Source: Bacteroidales bacterium (GTDB taxonomy: Bacteria > Bacteroidota > Bacteroidia > Bacteroidales > UBA932). Taken from it: 51,015 bases of DNA. Positions within the stretch are counted from its first letter, which is position 1. Every line of letters starts with the position of its first letter. This document shows, one piece after another, positions 36,944 to 45,474 of the stretch. The DNA lies in assembly GCA_017428725.1 (NCBI GenBank), contig JAFRQH010000016.1, positions 1-51,015 on the forward strand, read 5' to 3'. The notes below the pieces were generated by a model, which was not told where the DNA came from, did no database searches, and saw only the letters and a program-made list of their open reading frames with translations. Both the position numbers and the translations under genes were made by a program.

Positions 36944-36966
36944 GTATGTATTATTAATAATCATAC
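36944..36966. repeat. AT-rich palindrome, possible operator
   Basis: GTATG (36944-36948) and CATAC (36962-36966) flank the perfect palindrome ATTATTAATAAT (36950-36961). One extra base on the left breaks full symmetry. It lies about 190 bp before susC2 and 20 bp after the terminator. It could bind a dimeric regulator or simply be an AT-rich cruciform. The sequence differs from the inverted repeats before susC1. Confidence 0.45.
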
Positions 36967-37117
36967 GCGATATTATCCGTAATAACTGATCATTCGTGTT
37001 CCGTACTCTTTATTAAATTATTGTAAATCAATGGTCTATATTTTACATTTTTTGGCGGAATAGTGAGATTTTTACATTACGATGCTTTTGATTGTATTTT
37101 AACAATACTTATAACCA

Positions 37118-37132
37118 CTAACCAAATTATTA
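37118..37132 (+). promoter_or_regulatory. Shared susC leader element, copy 2
   Basis: CTAACCAAATTATTA starts 35 nt before the susC2 ATG and matches the susC1 copy at 29656-29670 in 14 of 15 bases. TAACACT follows at 37141-37147, as in the first copy. Position and conservation suggest a leader RNA element. Confidence 0.55.
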
Positions 37133-37152
37133 ATTCTCTCTAACACTCAAGT

Positions 37153-40100
37153 ATGAAACGACTCGTTGCTATCGTGCAGCTGGCTGCATGTCTTGTGTTC
37201 CTGGCATTCCCTGCCGGAGCGCAACAGAGGTCCCACGCCGTCCGGGGTGTCGTCACAGACGCTTCCGGGCCGGTTCCGGGCGTGAATGTCATGCTCGTGG
37301 GCAATTCCTCCGTCGGGACGATGACGGAGATGGATGGAACGTATTCCCTCCCGTCGGTCCCGGTCGGCTCCGTTCTCCAGTTCTCGTTCATCGGCTATGC
37401 CACGCAGGAGGTCACCGTGGGTGCCTCCGAAGTCATCAACGTCTTCCTGATGGAGGATGCTGAGGCCCTGGACGAACTGGTCGTGATCGGTTATGGTACG
37501 GTCCGCAAGAGCGATCTCACGGGCTCCGTGGCTTCCGTCAGCGGAGAGGAGATCACGAAGAGCGCCACCAGCGACCCGCTCTCCGCCCTGCAGGGCCGGG
37601 CGGCCGGCGTGTCGATCGTTACAAATACCGGTGACCCTTCCGCCACCGCCCAGATCAAGATCCGCGGTACCGGTACGACCAACAACACCGACCCGCTCTT
37701 CGTCGTGGACGGATTCCCGATGAGCAACATCGACTATCTCTCCCCGAATGACATCGCCTCCATCGAGATCCTCAAGGATGCTTCCGCGTCGGCCATCTAC
37801 GGTTCCCGCGGCGCCAACGGCGTGGTGATGATCACCACCCGCCAGGCCAAGGCCCAGGCCCTCCGTGTCCGCGCCTCCGCGGAATTCGGTGTGACCGCCC
37901 CTCCGCGCAAGCCGCAGATGCTGAGTGCGCAGCAGTACGAGGAGATGACCAACCTGGCCAACGCCAACTCCGGTCTCGCAGCCGCCTATCCGAGCATCAC
38001 CAACATGGCTTCCACGGATTGGTTCGGCGAGGTGATGCAGACCGGACTCTATCAGAACTACAACCTCAACCTCGCGGGCGGCAGCGAGTCCGTCTCCGAG
38101 AACTTCTCGGTCAACTACTACAACAACCAGGGTACGGTGAAGAGCACCGGGTTCCAGCGTATCAACCTCACGTCCAACACCCAGTTCAAGCCTCTCAAGT
38201 GGCTGACCCTGCGGGCTTCGCTGTCCGGCTCTTTCTCCGCCTCCAACGGCATCGGAACCAACGGCTCCAACAATGCCTCCATCCTGCTGTCCTCGCTCAT
38301 CGCCCCGCCGAACGTGCCGGTCTGGGATGACGCCACCGATTACTATCACGGCATTCTGGCGATCCGCCTGGCCAATCCGGCCGGCGTGGTGTACCGCAAC
38401 GCCGACAGCGGCTCCTCCAACCGCAATACCCTCATCGGCAACTTCAGCGCGGATGTCAAGTTCTTGAAGTACCTGACCTTCACTTCCCGCTTCGGATACC
38501 GCTACAACATCAATCTCGGCAGCGGCTTCGGCCCGATCTACTACGAGACCTCCAACATCGCCAGCGGTAACAACTCCGTCTCCCGCAGCACTTCCTACTC
38601 CACCGACTGGACGTGGGAGAACATGCTGACCTTTGCCAAGCAGTTCGGCCGCGCCCACGACCTGTCCGTGATGGTGGCCATGTCCGCACGGGATTACTAC
38701 AGCGAGAATTATTCCGCCTCCCGCATGGACCTGCCGTCCGAGAAGCCGGAGCTCCGCTTCCTGTCAGCGGCGACGAACGTGACGCCGAGCGTTTCCGGTT
38801 CCGGCAGTGCCCTGGGCATGCTCTCCTACCTGGGCCGTATCAACTACACCCTGCTGGGCCGCTACCTGCTCACCGCCTCCTTCCGTGCGGACGGTTCCTC
38901 CCGCTTCGTCGGCAGGAAGAAATGGGGTTACTTCCCCTCCGCCTCCTTCGCCTGGAAGCTTTCCGAGGAACCGTTCTTCAAGAACTGGGACCTCGCGGCC
39001 GTGGACCAGGCCAAGGTGCGTATCGGCTGGGGCCAGATCGGTAACGAACGGATGAGTTCCTACTATCCCTACCAGACCGGCATCAGCCAGGGTCAGTATT
39101 ACATCATCGGCGACACGCCGACCCGTACCAACGGCGCCGCGCCGAACTCCCTCGGCAACGCCGATCTCCAGTGGGAGACTTCCGAGCAGTTCAACGTGGG
39201 TATCGACCTCGCTTTCCTGCGCAACCGCCTGACCCTGACTGCGGATTACTTCATCCGCGGCACCAACAACATCTTGCTGGGAGAGACCGTCCCGCGCGTG
39301 TCCGGTACCAACTCCATCACCCGCAACGTGGGTGGCATGGAGAACCGCGGCGTCGAACTCACCCTCGGCTGGAAGGACGATATCGGAGACTTCTCCTACA
39401 GCATCGACGGCAATATCTCCTTCATCCGGAACAAGGTCCTCAACCTCGGCAAGTCCGGTCTGCTCTCGGGCAGCTTCGCCTATGACTACGCCCTGATCGA
39501 CATGCAGGGCAAGTTCAGCGGCGTGCTCCGTTCCGAGCCCGGCCAGCCGTACAACTCCTACTACGGCTATAAGTTCCTGGGCATCTTCCAGGACCAGTCC
39601 GAGATCGACAACTACAAAGGCCCCGACGGCACCCCGATCATGCCCAATGCCAAGCCCGGCGACAGCAAGTTCGCCGACATCGGCGGCGGCGGTCCGGACG
39701 GCAAGCAGCCGGACGGCAAGATCAACGGCTCCGACATGATGTTCATCGGCAACCCGCATCCGGCGGCCACCTTCGGTCTGAACTTCAACTTCGCCTGGAA
39801 GGGCTTCGACCTCTCGATGCTCTGGCAGGGCGTCGCCGGCGTGGACATCTTCAACGCTTCGAAGTTCTATTTCAACAAGTTCGACGGCACGCAGAATGTC
39901 CTCGCCAGCGCCTACAAGGCCGGCTGGAGCGGCAAGGGCTCGACCAACGCGGTCCCCATCACGCTGGCCGGCTCCCGCGATTCCGCCCGCAACGACCAGA
40001 ACTGGTGGCAGTCCACGATGTATGTCGAGGACGGTTCCTACTTCCGCCTGAAGAACATCCAGCTCGGCTACACCTTCAAACCAGCCTTCCTGGCCAAGAA

Positions 40101-40251
40101 CCAGTCCCTGAGGGTCTATGTCTCCTCCCAGAACCTGGTGACCTTCACCCGCTATTCCGGACTTGACCCGGAAATCCCGGGCAACGGCATCGACCGCGGC
40201 CAGTACCCGCAGCCGCGCGCCTTCATTTTCGGTCTGAACGTGAACCTTTAA
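37153..40251 (+). CDS. SusC/RagA-family TonB-dependent outer-membrane transporter 2
   Basis: Second SusC-like importer of the locus, 1032 residues. It has a signal peptide (about 1-24, PAGAQ), a carboxypeptidase-regulatory-like domain (about 28-102), the hallmark DELVVIGYG (107-115), a plug with VDGFPMSNI and SIEILKDASASAIYGSRGANG, and a long barrel ending FGLNVNL. It is only distantly similar to SusC1, so the two pairs probably import different fragments of one glycan or two glycans. The Gly/Asp-rich loop PGDSKFADIGGGGPDGK (about 835-851) resembles the calcium-like DxDG loop region of the family. SusD2 starts 15 nt downstream. Confidence 0.95.
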   Translation: MKRLVAIVQLAACLVFLAFPAGAQQRSHAVRGVVTDASGPVPGVNVMLVGNSSVGTMTEMDGTYSLPSVPVGSVLQFSFIGYATQEVTVGASEVINVFLMEDAEALDELVVIGYGTVRKSDLTGSVASVSGEEITKSATSDPLSALQGRAAGVSIVTNTGDPSATAQIKIRGTGTTNNTDPLFVVDGFPMSNIDYLSPNDIASIEILKDASASAIYGSRGANGVVMITTRQAKAQALRVRASAEFGVTAPPRKPQMLSAQQYEEMTNLANANSGLAAAYPSITNMASTDWFGEVMQTGLYQNYNLNLAGGSESVSENFSVNYYNNQGTVKSTGFQRINLTSNTQFKPLKWLTLRASLSGSFSASNGIGTNGSNNASILLSSLIAPPNVPVWDDATDYYHGILAIRLANPAGVVYRNADSGSSNRNTLIGNFSADVKFLKYLTFTSRFGYRYNINLGSGFGPIYYETSNIASGNNSVSRSTSYSTDWTWENMLTFAKQFGRAHDLSVMVAMSARDYYSENYSASRMDLPSEKPELRFLSAATNVTPSVSGSGSALGMLSYLGRINYTLLGRYLLTASFRADGSSRFVGRKKWGYFPSASFAWKLSEEPFFKNWDLAAVDQAKVRIGWGQIGNERMSSYYPYQTGISQGQYYIIGDTPTRTNGAAPNSLGNADLQWETSEQFNVGIDLAFLRNRLTLTADYFIRGTNNILLGETVPRVSGTNSITRNVGGMENRGVELTLGWKDDIGDFSYSIDGNISFIRNKVLNLGKSGLLSGSFAYDYALIDMQGKFSGVLRSEPGQPYNSYYGYKFLGIFQDQSEIDNYKGPDGTPIMPNAKPGDSKFADIGGGGPDGKQPDGKINGSDMMFIGNPHPAATFGLNFNFAWKGFDLSMLWQGVAGVDIFNASKFYFNKFDGTQNVLASAYKAGWSGKGSTNAVPITLAGSRDSARNDQNWWQSTMYVEDGSYFRLKNIQLGYTFKPAFLAKNQSLRVYVSSQNLVTFTRYSGLDPEIPGNGIDRGQYPQPRAFIFGLNVNL

Positions 40252-40266
40252 TGATCTTTGCGCCTT

Positions 40267-41973
40267 ATGAAACACTATAGAATCCTTGCAGTGATCGCCG
40301 CAGTCCTGTTGGCTGCTTCCTGTAACTCCCTGCTCAACAAGAGTCCGCTCGGCAACCTCGCGGTGGAGAACTACTATACCACCGAAGACGAGGTCAATAC
40401 GGCTATTCTCGGTGTGTATCACGTGTTCATGACCGAGAACTTCGGCCTCTACCACTACCTCCATATCGGTGACAACGTCTCCGACGACTCGATGCTCGCC
40501 AACAACCGCTCGGACGGTGCCCGCTGGGCGGGTCAGGCTTTCTCCCTGGTCAAGTACGATATCCTGCCGACGATGTCCTATGCCTGCAACAATACCTGGA
40601 ACCAGGACTGGCAGGTGGTGACCAAGTCCAACTACGTCATCGAGAACGCCCAGAAGAACAACATCCCCAACGCCGAGAAGTACGTGGCCGAGGCGACGTT
40701 CCTGCGCAGCTACGTGTATTTCGACATGGCGGCCCAGCTGGGCGGTCTTCCGCTCGTGGACCACATCCTGACCCCGGATGAGTATTATAATCCGCGCGCC
40801 TCTATGGACGAAACGTGGACATTCATCGAGGAAGGCTTCAAGGCGGCTGCCGAGAAGCTCCCCACGAGCTGGAATTCCGCCAACACCGGCCGCGCCACCA
40901 AGGGTGCAGCCCTGGCGATGCTGGCCCGCGCCTATGTCTATCACGCCAGCTACTCCAAGGAAAAGGCCCTGTGGCAGCTCGCCTACGACACCGTCAAGCA
41001 GATCGAGAGCGCCGGCTATTTCCAGCTGCTGCCCAACTTCGGCGACGTGTTCAAATATGAGAACCGCAACAACAAGGAGATTTGCTTCTCCATCCAGTTC
41101 TGGACCACGGTCTCCGGCTGGGGCGATTCCAACGACGGCAACATGATGTCCTTCTATGGCCGGGATGCCGGCGTCAAGAGCAACGACCTGACCGATCCCA
41201 CCATCCTGGACAATCTCCTGGGCCCGGGCGGCCACGACTGGGTGTACAAGACGATGAAGGAAGAAGGTGTGTTCGTGGATTCCTCCGGTGAACCCCGTGC
41301 CTACGACAAGAAGATGACCGGCTGGTCCCTGCACTGCCCGACCCTCGACCTGTACAACAGTTTCGAGCCCGGAGACCCGCGCCGCGGCTATACCATCATC
41401 GAGCGCGGCGAGAAGTTCGACGGCTTCACGCATTTCAACCTCTCCAGTCCCTCCGGCCTGCAGTCCAAGAAGGAGTACTGCCCGATGGAATACCGTTCGG
41501 ATCCTTCCAACGAGGACAACCTCGGCATGAACCTGATCGTGCTGCGCTACGCCGACGTGCTGCTCTACGGCGCCGAGGCGGCCAACGAGGTCGGCAACAG
41601 CGGCGAAGCGCTGCGCCTGCTGAACCTCGTGCGCACCCGTGCCCGCAACAGCGGAGACGATCCGACCGTGCTGCCCGCCGTCACCGAGACCGACCAGGCC
41701 AAGCTGCGCCAGCTGATCTGGAAGGAGCGCCGCTCCGAGCTGGCCATGGAGTACAACCGTTACTATGACCTGGCCCGTACCGGCCGTCTGTATGACACGA
41801 TGAAGGCCTACTACGAGAAGTACGAGAAGGATCCTTCCAACCCCGGCTACTCCAGCCAGGACAAGGGAATCCACGTGCAGCCTTATCACGTGCATATGCC
41901 GATCTCCCAGCAGGCACTGCAGGCCTCCGAGTACGACGGTGTGCAGACGCTCACCCAGAATGAAGGCTATTAG
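40267..41973 (+). CDS. SusD/RagB-family glycan-binding lipoprotein 2
   Basis: Partner of SusC2, 568 residues, with lipobox AASC (Cys19) and the opening CNSLLNKSPLGNLAVENYY. Family blocks include EATFLRSYVYFDMAAQLGG(LP), LRYADVLLYGAEAANEVG and the C-terminal ERRSELAMEYNRYYDLAR. ATG 40267 is chosen; an in-frame TTG 9 nt upstream is less likely. The C-terminus ends TLTQNEGY, a common SusD ending. It is co-transcribed with susC2 and the beta-helix gene, which starts 8 nt after the stop. Confidence 0.95.
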   Translation: MKHYRILAVIAAVLLAASCNSLLNKSPLGNLAVENYYTTEDEVNTAILGVYHVFMTENFGLYHYLHIGDNVSDDSMLANNRSDGARWAGQAFSLVKYDILPTMSYACNNTWNQDWQVVTKSNYVIENAQKNNIPNAEKYVAEATFLRSYVYFDMAAQLGGLPLVDHILTPDEYYNPRASMDETWTFIEEGFKAAAEKLPTSWNSANTGRATKGAALAMLARAYVYHASYSKEKALWQLAYDTVKQIESAGYFQLLPNFGDVFKYENRNNKEICFSIQFWTTVSGWGDSNDGNMMSFYGRDAGVKSNDLTDPTILDNLLGPGGHDWVYKTMKEEGVFVDSSGEPRAYDKKMTGWSLHCPTLDLYNSFEPGDPRRGYTIIERGEKFDGFTHFNLSSPSGLQSKKEYCPMEYRSDPSNEDNLGMNLIVLRYADVLLYGAEAANEVGNSGEALRLLNLVRTRARNSGDDPTVLPAVTETDQAKLRQLIWKERRSELAMEYNRYYDLARTGRLYDTMKAYYEKYEKDPSNPGYSSQDKGIHVQPYHVHMPISQQALQASEYDGVQTLTQNEGY

Positions 41974-41981
41974 CAGTCCGT

Positions 41982-43937
41982 ATGAAACGCTCCTTGACCA
42001 TCGTTTTCCTGCTGGCCGCCGCCCTCAGCGCGGCGGCCCAGCAGAAAACGTATTTCGTGTCCCCGTCGGGCAATGACGCCGCGTCCGGGCTGTCCATCGC
42101 CCAGGCCTGGAAGTCGCTGGACAAGGTGAACGCGACCGTGTTCCAGCCCGGTGACAAGATCCTCTTCGAGGGAGGGAAGACCTGGTACGGACAGCTGGAC
42201 CTCAAAGGGTCTGGCACGGCGGAGGCTCCCATCCTCCTGGCGTCCTATGGCGAGGGCCGTCCGGTCATCAACCTGGGCCGCGCCGAAGGTGCCGGCATCC
42301 TCCTGCACAACCATGGTGGCTGGACCATCTGCGGTTTCGAGGTGACAAGCGGCGCCCCGGCGGAGCTCGGCGTGACCCGTCAGGGCATCAACGTCCGGGT
42401 GGACGGGAACGGACTCGTACTCAGCGACGTGACGGTCCGCGACTGCTTCATCCACGACATCTGGGGCCAGATCGGCGGCGTCCGCGAACGCAGCTCCGCC
42501 ATCCTGGTAAGTTGCAATGGTCCCCGCGCCGCGCGCGGTGAGAGTGTCTCGTTCGCGCAGCCCTCGCTCAGCAACGTCCTCGTGGAGGGCAACCGGATCG
42601 AGCGCGTGGACAAGACCGGCATCGTGACCAACAGCATCCGGGAGGGCCTCCGGGTCCGTCGCAACTATATGGACAACCTGGGTGGCGACGGCATCATCGT
42701 GAGCGGTTCCTACCGGGCTCTCATCGAGTACAACGAGATCCACCGTTCCTGCCTGCGTACCGGCTATCTCGACCTGCCCGGTGACCAGAACTGGTGGCCG
42801 CACGTCGCGGCCTGCTGGATCATCCGCTGCGAGGAGACGATCATGCAGTTCAACGAAGTCTACGACACCGGCCGCGAGCCCAAGAACGGCGACGGCTTCG
42901 CCTATGACTTCGACTTCTACTGCAAGCGCTGCATCGCCCAGTACAACTACAGCCGCGACAACTTCGGTTTCCTGCTGCTGATGTACGACATCTTCCAGAA
43001 CGTGGCGCGCTACAACATCTCCGAGAACGACAAGACCCACCTCGTCCAGATGCAGGGCAGTCTCAAGGATGACGGCAACGTGCTCTACAACAACGTGTTC
43101 TACGTGGACCACGGGACCCTCGACCTGGACTTCTTCCGGGGGGACTATCCCGAGTCCGCCAAGGATATCGACAAGTTGGGCGCCCATTTCTACAACAACA
43201 TCTTCTACGCGACGGGACAGGGCCGGTTCAGGACCGCCTATTCGACGGGCGAGACGATGGTCCGCCAGTTCGACGAGGTCTCCAAGCCGAACCTCCCGGC
43301 GGGATCCATCTTCCTGCACAACTGCTATTTCGGTCCCTGGAAGAACGGCTTGCCGGATGACCCGGAGGCGCTTGTGGCGGATCCGCAGTTCGTGGCTCCG
43401 GGCACCGGCGGCTTCGGCCTCGGCACCCTGGGCGGATACAAGCTCAGGCCCGGTTCCCCGGCCATCAACACGGGAATGTATGTCCCGAATGCCGGCGGGC
43501 GTGACTTCTTCGGCAATGCCCTGGAGGACGGCCATCCGGATTTCGGCGCCTTCGAAGCCGTCGGCACGGGCGTGTTCGCGGATACCCGCAGCCTCGCCGA
43601 GCAGGACCGGGATGCCGCTGATGCGTCGTCCGTGGCCTGGGGCAAGTGGTCCTTCCCGCTCGGGCTGCCCGTGGACGCGACCGATGTCGTGCCTGTGCGT
43701 CTCTACCAGCCGCTGGAAGACGGCGTGACAGGCACGGTCACCTGGGTGAATCCCAAGAACGGGAAATCCGTAGTCGTGGACCTCTCCAAGGCGAAAGACC
43801 GTGGCTCCTTCATCCTCCCCGTGAAGTCAGACCGGCAGACGCTGCTCTCCTCCACGGTCAAGGTTGAGCTACGCAAAGGGAAATTCACGGAAAGCTTCGA
43901 GATCCCCTTCGCCGAGAAACCTGCCACCCGCAGATAG
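41982..43937 (+). CDS. Secreted right-handed beta-helix protein
   Basis: The 651-residue protein has a signal peptide (about 1-20, LSAAAQ). It starts as many pectate lyase-fold proteins do: TYFVSPSGNDAASG, then AWKSLDKVNA and PGDKILFEGG. Repeated short strands with Asn, Asp and Gly turns (about 90-440) fit a parallel beta helix, with NYMDNLGGDGIIVSG and YNEIHRS among the coils. A conserved-looking PGSPAINTG and DFGAFE end the helix at about 530. A small C-terminal beta domain (about 560-640) follows. It could be a polysaccharide lyase or a hydrolase; I cannot name catalytic residues or a family number. Its place in the PUL supports glycan cleavage. Confidence 0.8.
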   Translation: MKRSLTIVFLLAAALSAAAQQKTYFVSPSGNDAASGLSIAQAWKSLDKVNATVFQPGDKILFEGGKTWYGQLDLKGSGTAEAPILLASYGEGRPVINLGRAEGAGILLHNHGGWTICGFEVTSGAPAELGVTRQGINVRVDGNGLVLSDVTVRDCFIHDIWGQIGGVRERSSAILVSCNGPRAARGESVSFAQPSLSNVLVEGNRIERVDKTGIVTNSIREGLRVRRNYMDNLGGDGIIVSGSYRALIEYNEIHRSCLRTGYLDLPGDQNWWPHVAACWIIRCEETIMQFNEVYDTGREPKNGDGFAYDFDFYCKRCIAQYNYSRDNFGFLLLMYDIFQNVARYNISENDKTHLVQMQGSLKDDGNVLYNNVFYVDHGTLDLDFFRGDYPESAKDIDKLGAHFYNNIFYATGQGRFRTAYSTGETMVRQFDEVSKPNLPAGSIFLHNCYFGPWKNGLPDDPEALVADPQFVAPGTGGFGLGTLGGYKLRPGSPAINTGMYVPNAGGRDFFGNALEDGHPDFGAFEAVGTGVFADTRSLAEQDRDAADASSVAWGKWSFPLGLPVDATDVVPVRLYQPLEDGVTGTVTWVNPKNGKSVVVDLSKAKDRGSFILPVKSDRQTLLSSTVKVELRKGKFTESFEIPFAEKPATRR

Positions 43938-43961
43938 ACTGCTCCCTGAGCCTGGAAAAAT

Positions 43962-43993
43962 GAAGAAAACCGGTCAAGCGACCGGTTTTCTTC
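43962..43993. terminator. Perfect bidirectional hairpin closing the PUL
   Basis: GAAGAAAACCGGTC (43962-43975) and GACCGGTTTTCTTC (43980-43993) form a perfect 14-bp stem with loop AAGC. The A-rich left side and T-rich right side make it usable in both directions: for the rightward PUL transcript and for the leftward tRNA-Gln transcript, whose 3' end lies at 43995. Confidence 0.85.
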
Positions 43994-43994
43994 G

Positions 43995-44065
43995 TTGAGA
44001 CGGCAGGAATCGAACCTACATTCTAGGAACCAAAATCCTATGTCTTGCCTTTAGACGACGTCTCA
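43995..44065 (-). tRNA. tRNA-Gln (TTG anticodon)
   Basis: The minus strand forms a cloverleaf of 71 nt: acceptor TGAGACG/CGTCTCA (U1-A72 as usual for tRNA-Gln), anticodon stem TAGGA/TCCTA with loop TTTTGGT (anticodon TTG), and a T loop TTCGATT. CCA is not encoded. It has its own -7 element at 44083-44076 and ends at the PUL terminator hairpin. It lies 24 nt downstream of tadA on the same strand. Confidence 0.93.
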
Positions 44066-44075
44066 ATTCCGGGTG

Positions 44076-44083
44076 CAAAGATA
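44076..44083 (-). promoter_or_regulatory. -7 element for tRNA-Gln
   Basis: CAAAGATA reads TATCTTTG leftward, a full TAnnTTTG match whose predicted start (about 44071) is 6 nt before the mature tRNA. It sits between the tadA stop (44090) and the tRNA. No good -33 TTTG is visible, so read-through from tadA may add to expression. Confidence 0.55.
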
Positions 44084-44089
44084 GTAAAA

Positions 44090-44524
44090 TTATCTTTTGC
44101 TTTTGAAATAATCTCTTACGAGCGCACCGCATTCGTCGGCGAGCAACCCTGCGCTGACTTCCGTGCGGGGATGGAGCAGGGAGGGGGAGAAGAGGGAGTA
44201 GCCGCGGCGCGGGTCGGGCGCGCCGTAGACGAGCCGGCCGAGCTGGGCCCAGCAGAGCGCCGCGGCGCACATCGGACAGGGCTCCACCGTCACGTAGAGC
44301 GTACAGTCGTCCAGGTACTTGCCGCCCAGGGCCTCCGTGGCGGCCGTCAGCGCGATCATCTCGGCGTGGGCCGTGGGGTCGTGCAGGCGCTCGGTCATGT
44401 TGTGCCCGCGGGCGATCACCCGTCCGCGGCACACGACCACGGCACCGATCGGCACCTCGTCGGACTCGCCGGCCGCGCGGGCCTCCCGCAGCGCCTCGCG
44501 AAGGAATCTCTCGTCTGCGTCCAT
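44090..44524 (-). CDS. tadA: tRNA-specific adenosine deaminase
   Basis: This zinc enzyme converts A34 to inosine in tRNA-Arg(ACG). The 144-residue protein has the deaminase motifs HAE (His53-Glu55) and PCPMC (Cys83, Cys86), with VPIGAVVV and TLYVTVEPC in the expected places, and C-terminal PDPRRGYSLF. The length fits TadA. Other nucleoside deaminases share these motifs, but the overall pattern favours TadA. It starts 5 nt after the alpha/beta hydrolase stop and precedes tRNA-Gln, giving a small leftward unit. Confidence 0.9.
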   Translation of the reverse strand: MDADERFLREALREARAAGESDEVPIGAVVVCRGRVIARGHNMTERLHDPTAHAEMIALTAATEALGGKYLDDCTLYVTVEPCPMCAAALCWAQLGRLVYGAPDPRRGYSLFSPSLLHPRTEVSAGLLADECGALVRDYFKSKR

Positions 44525-44529
44525 CCGGG

Positions 44530-45435
44530 CTACAAAAGATTGAGGATATCGTCCCAGACCGTCTGCCGGCCCTTCTCGTTGAGGATCTCGTGGCGCATGC
44601 CGGGGTAGAGCTTGACGTCGACACGCTCATAGCCGACGCGGCGCATCAGCTCCGCCGCCTGCTGCAGCGCCTCGTCGGAGCCGCGGCAGGGGTCCTCGGC
44701 GCCCGAGACGAAGTGCACGGGCATCTGCGGGCGGTCCATCCGCCAGCCTTCCGGGGAGTAGCAGTCCTGCATCAGGCCCAGCAGGCCGTAGAAGCCGTTG
44801 GCCGTGAAGCGGTACGTGCAGAGCGGGTCCTGGAGGTATTCGGCGAGGACTTCCGGGTCGGAGCAGATCCAGGAGATAGGACAATTCTCCTGTTCGAAGC
44901 CTTTGTTGAAAATGCCGAAGCACATCCACTGCAGGACCTTGGGCCGGAACTTCCAGCCCCGGACAGCGCCGAAGAAGCGTGCCAGCGCCATGCCGAGGCC
45001 CTTGGCGGGACTGTCGGCGGGGCTGCCGCAGACGATCAGCCGGTCCAGGCGGCTGTCATAGCGCTTGGCGAAGGAGCGGACGGCCATCGAGCCCATGCTG
45101 TGCCCGAAAAGCGTGTAGTCCAGGCCGGGATACTGCCGCTGTGCCCAGTCGCACACCACGCGCACGTCTTCGACCATCGCCCGCCAGCCGCCGTCGTAAA
45201 GGTATCCCAGGTCGCTGTCGGAATTGACGGAGGCGCCGTGGCCGCGCTGATCGTGGATGACGCAGACGTAGCCCTGCGCCGTGAGGAATTCGATAAAGGG
45301 GATGTAGCGCTCCTTGTGTTCGCACATCCCGTGCACGATCTGGAAGACCCCGCGGGGCGTGCTTTCCGGCGTGGAAACGAGTACGGAAAGGTTCAGGTCA
45401 TCGGCGGAAGCCGGAAGGGTAAAGGTTCGTAACAT
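44530..45435 (-). CDS. Alpha/beta hydrolase (monoacylglycerol lipase/lysophospholipase-like)
   Basis: The 301-residue cytoplasmic protein has an alpha/beta-hydrolase fold of the Hydrolase_4 type. Motifs are [14 protein letters not shown] (oxyanion HG), [11 protein letters not shown], the nucleophile elbow GHSMGS, an acid in GAEDPC near the C-terminus, and the histidine in [10 protein letters not shown]. Substrates of this family are lysophospholipids or monoacylglycerols. The start at 45435 is preceded by TATATTTG on the minus strand, 6 nt before the ATG, so the mRNA is probably leaderless. The frame is open far upstream, but that part is antisense to glpK. Confidence 0.9.
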   Translation of the reverse strand: MLRTFTLPASADDLNLSVLVSTPESTPRGVFQIVHGMCEHKERYIPFIEFLTAQGYVCVIHDQRGHGASVNSDSDLGYLYDGGWRAMVEDVRVVCDWAQRQYPGLDYTLFGHSMGSMAVRSFAKRYDSRLDRLIVCGSPADSPAKGLGMALARFFGAVRGWKFRPKVLQWMCFGIFNKGFEQENCPISWICSDPEVLAEYLQDPLCTYRFTANGFYGLLGLMQDCYSPEGWRMDRPQMPVHFVSGAEDPCRGSDEALQQAAELMRRVGYERVDVKLYPGMRHEILNEKGRQTVWDDILNLL

Positions 45436-45440
45436 ACGGA

Positions 45441-45468
45441 CAAATATAACAAAATATGCGTATCTTTG
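45441..45468. promoter_or_regulatory. Divergent -7 elements for the hydrolase (-) and glpK (+)
   Basis: CAAATATA (45441-45448) reads TATATTTG leftward. TATCTTTG (45461-45468) reads rightward. The gap is 12 bp. The motif ends are 6 and 7 nt from the two ATGs, so both messages should be leaderless or nearly so. The -33 boxes are not clear. Glycerol kinase and a predicted lipid hydrolase are thus paired, which suits joint use of glycerol lipids. Confidence 0.6.
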
Positions 45469-45474
45469 TATGAC

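Larger units (their letters stand above)
36925..37152 (+). promoter_or_regulatory. AT-rich control region of susC2
   Basis: This gene-free stretch is strikingly AT-rich compared with its surroundings. It holds a near-perfect palindrome at 36944-36966, a direct repeat TTTTACATT (37041-37049 and 37070-37078, 29 bp apart), overlapping small inverted repeats around 37091-37108 (ATTGT/ACAAT, GTATT/AATAC) and the susC leader element at 37118-37132. I see no convincing TAnnTTTG; TTTG at 37087-37090 has only TATAACCA at the expected distance. It most likely contains an activated promoter for susC2. Confidence 0.5.

Noticed and set aside
36925..37152. Remnant of an insertion sequence in the AT-rich gap
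   Set aside because: I found no transposase fragment, no terminal inverted repeats and no target duplication; AT-rich control regions before susC genes are common.
38764..41895. 1043-codon open frame opposite susC2/susD2
   Set aside because: It spans two well supported genes in antisense and shows no motif; the length is a by-product of high GC and codon bias.
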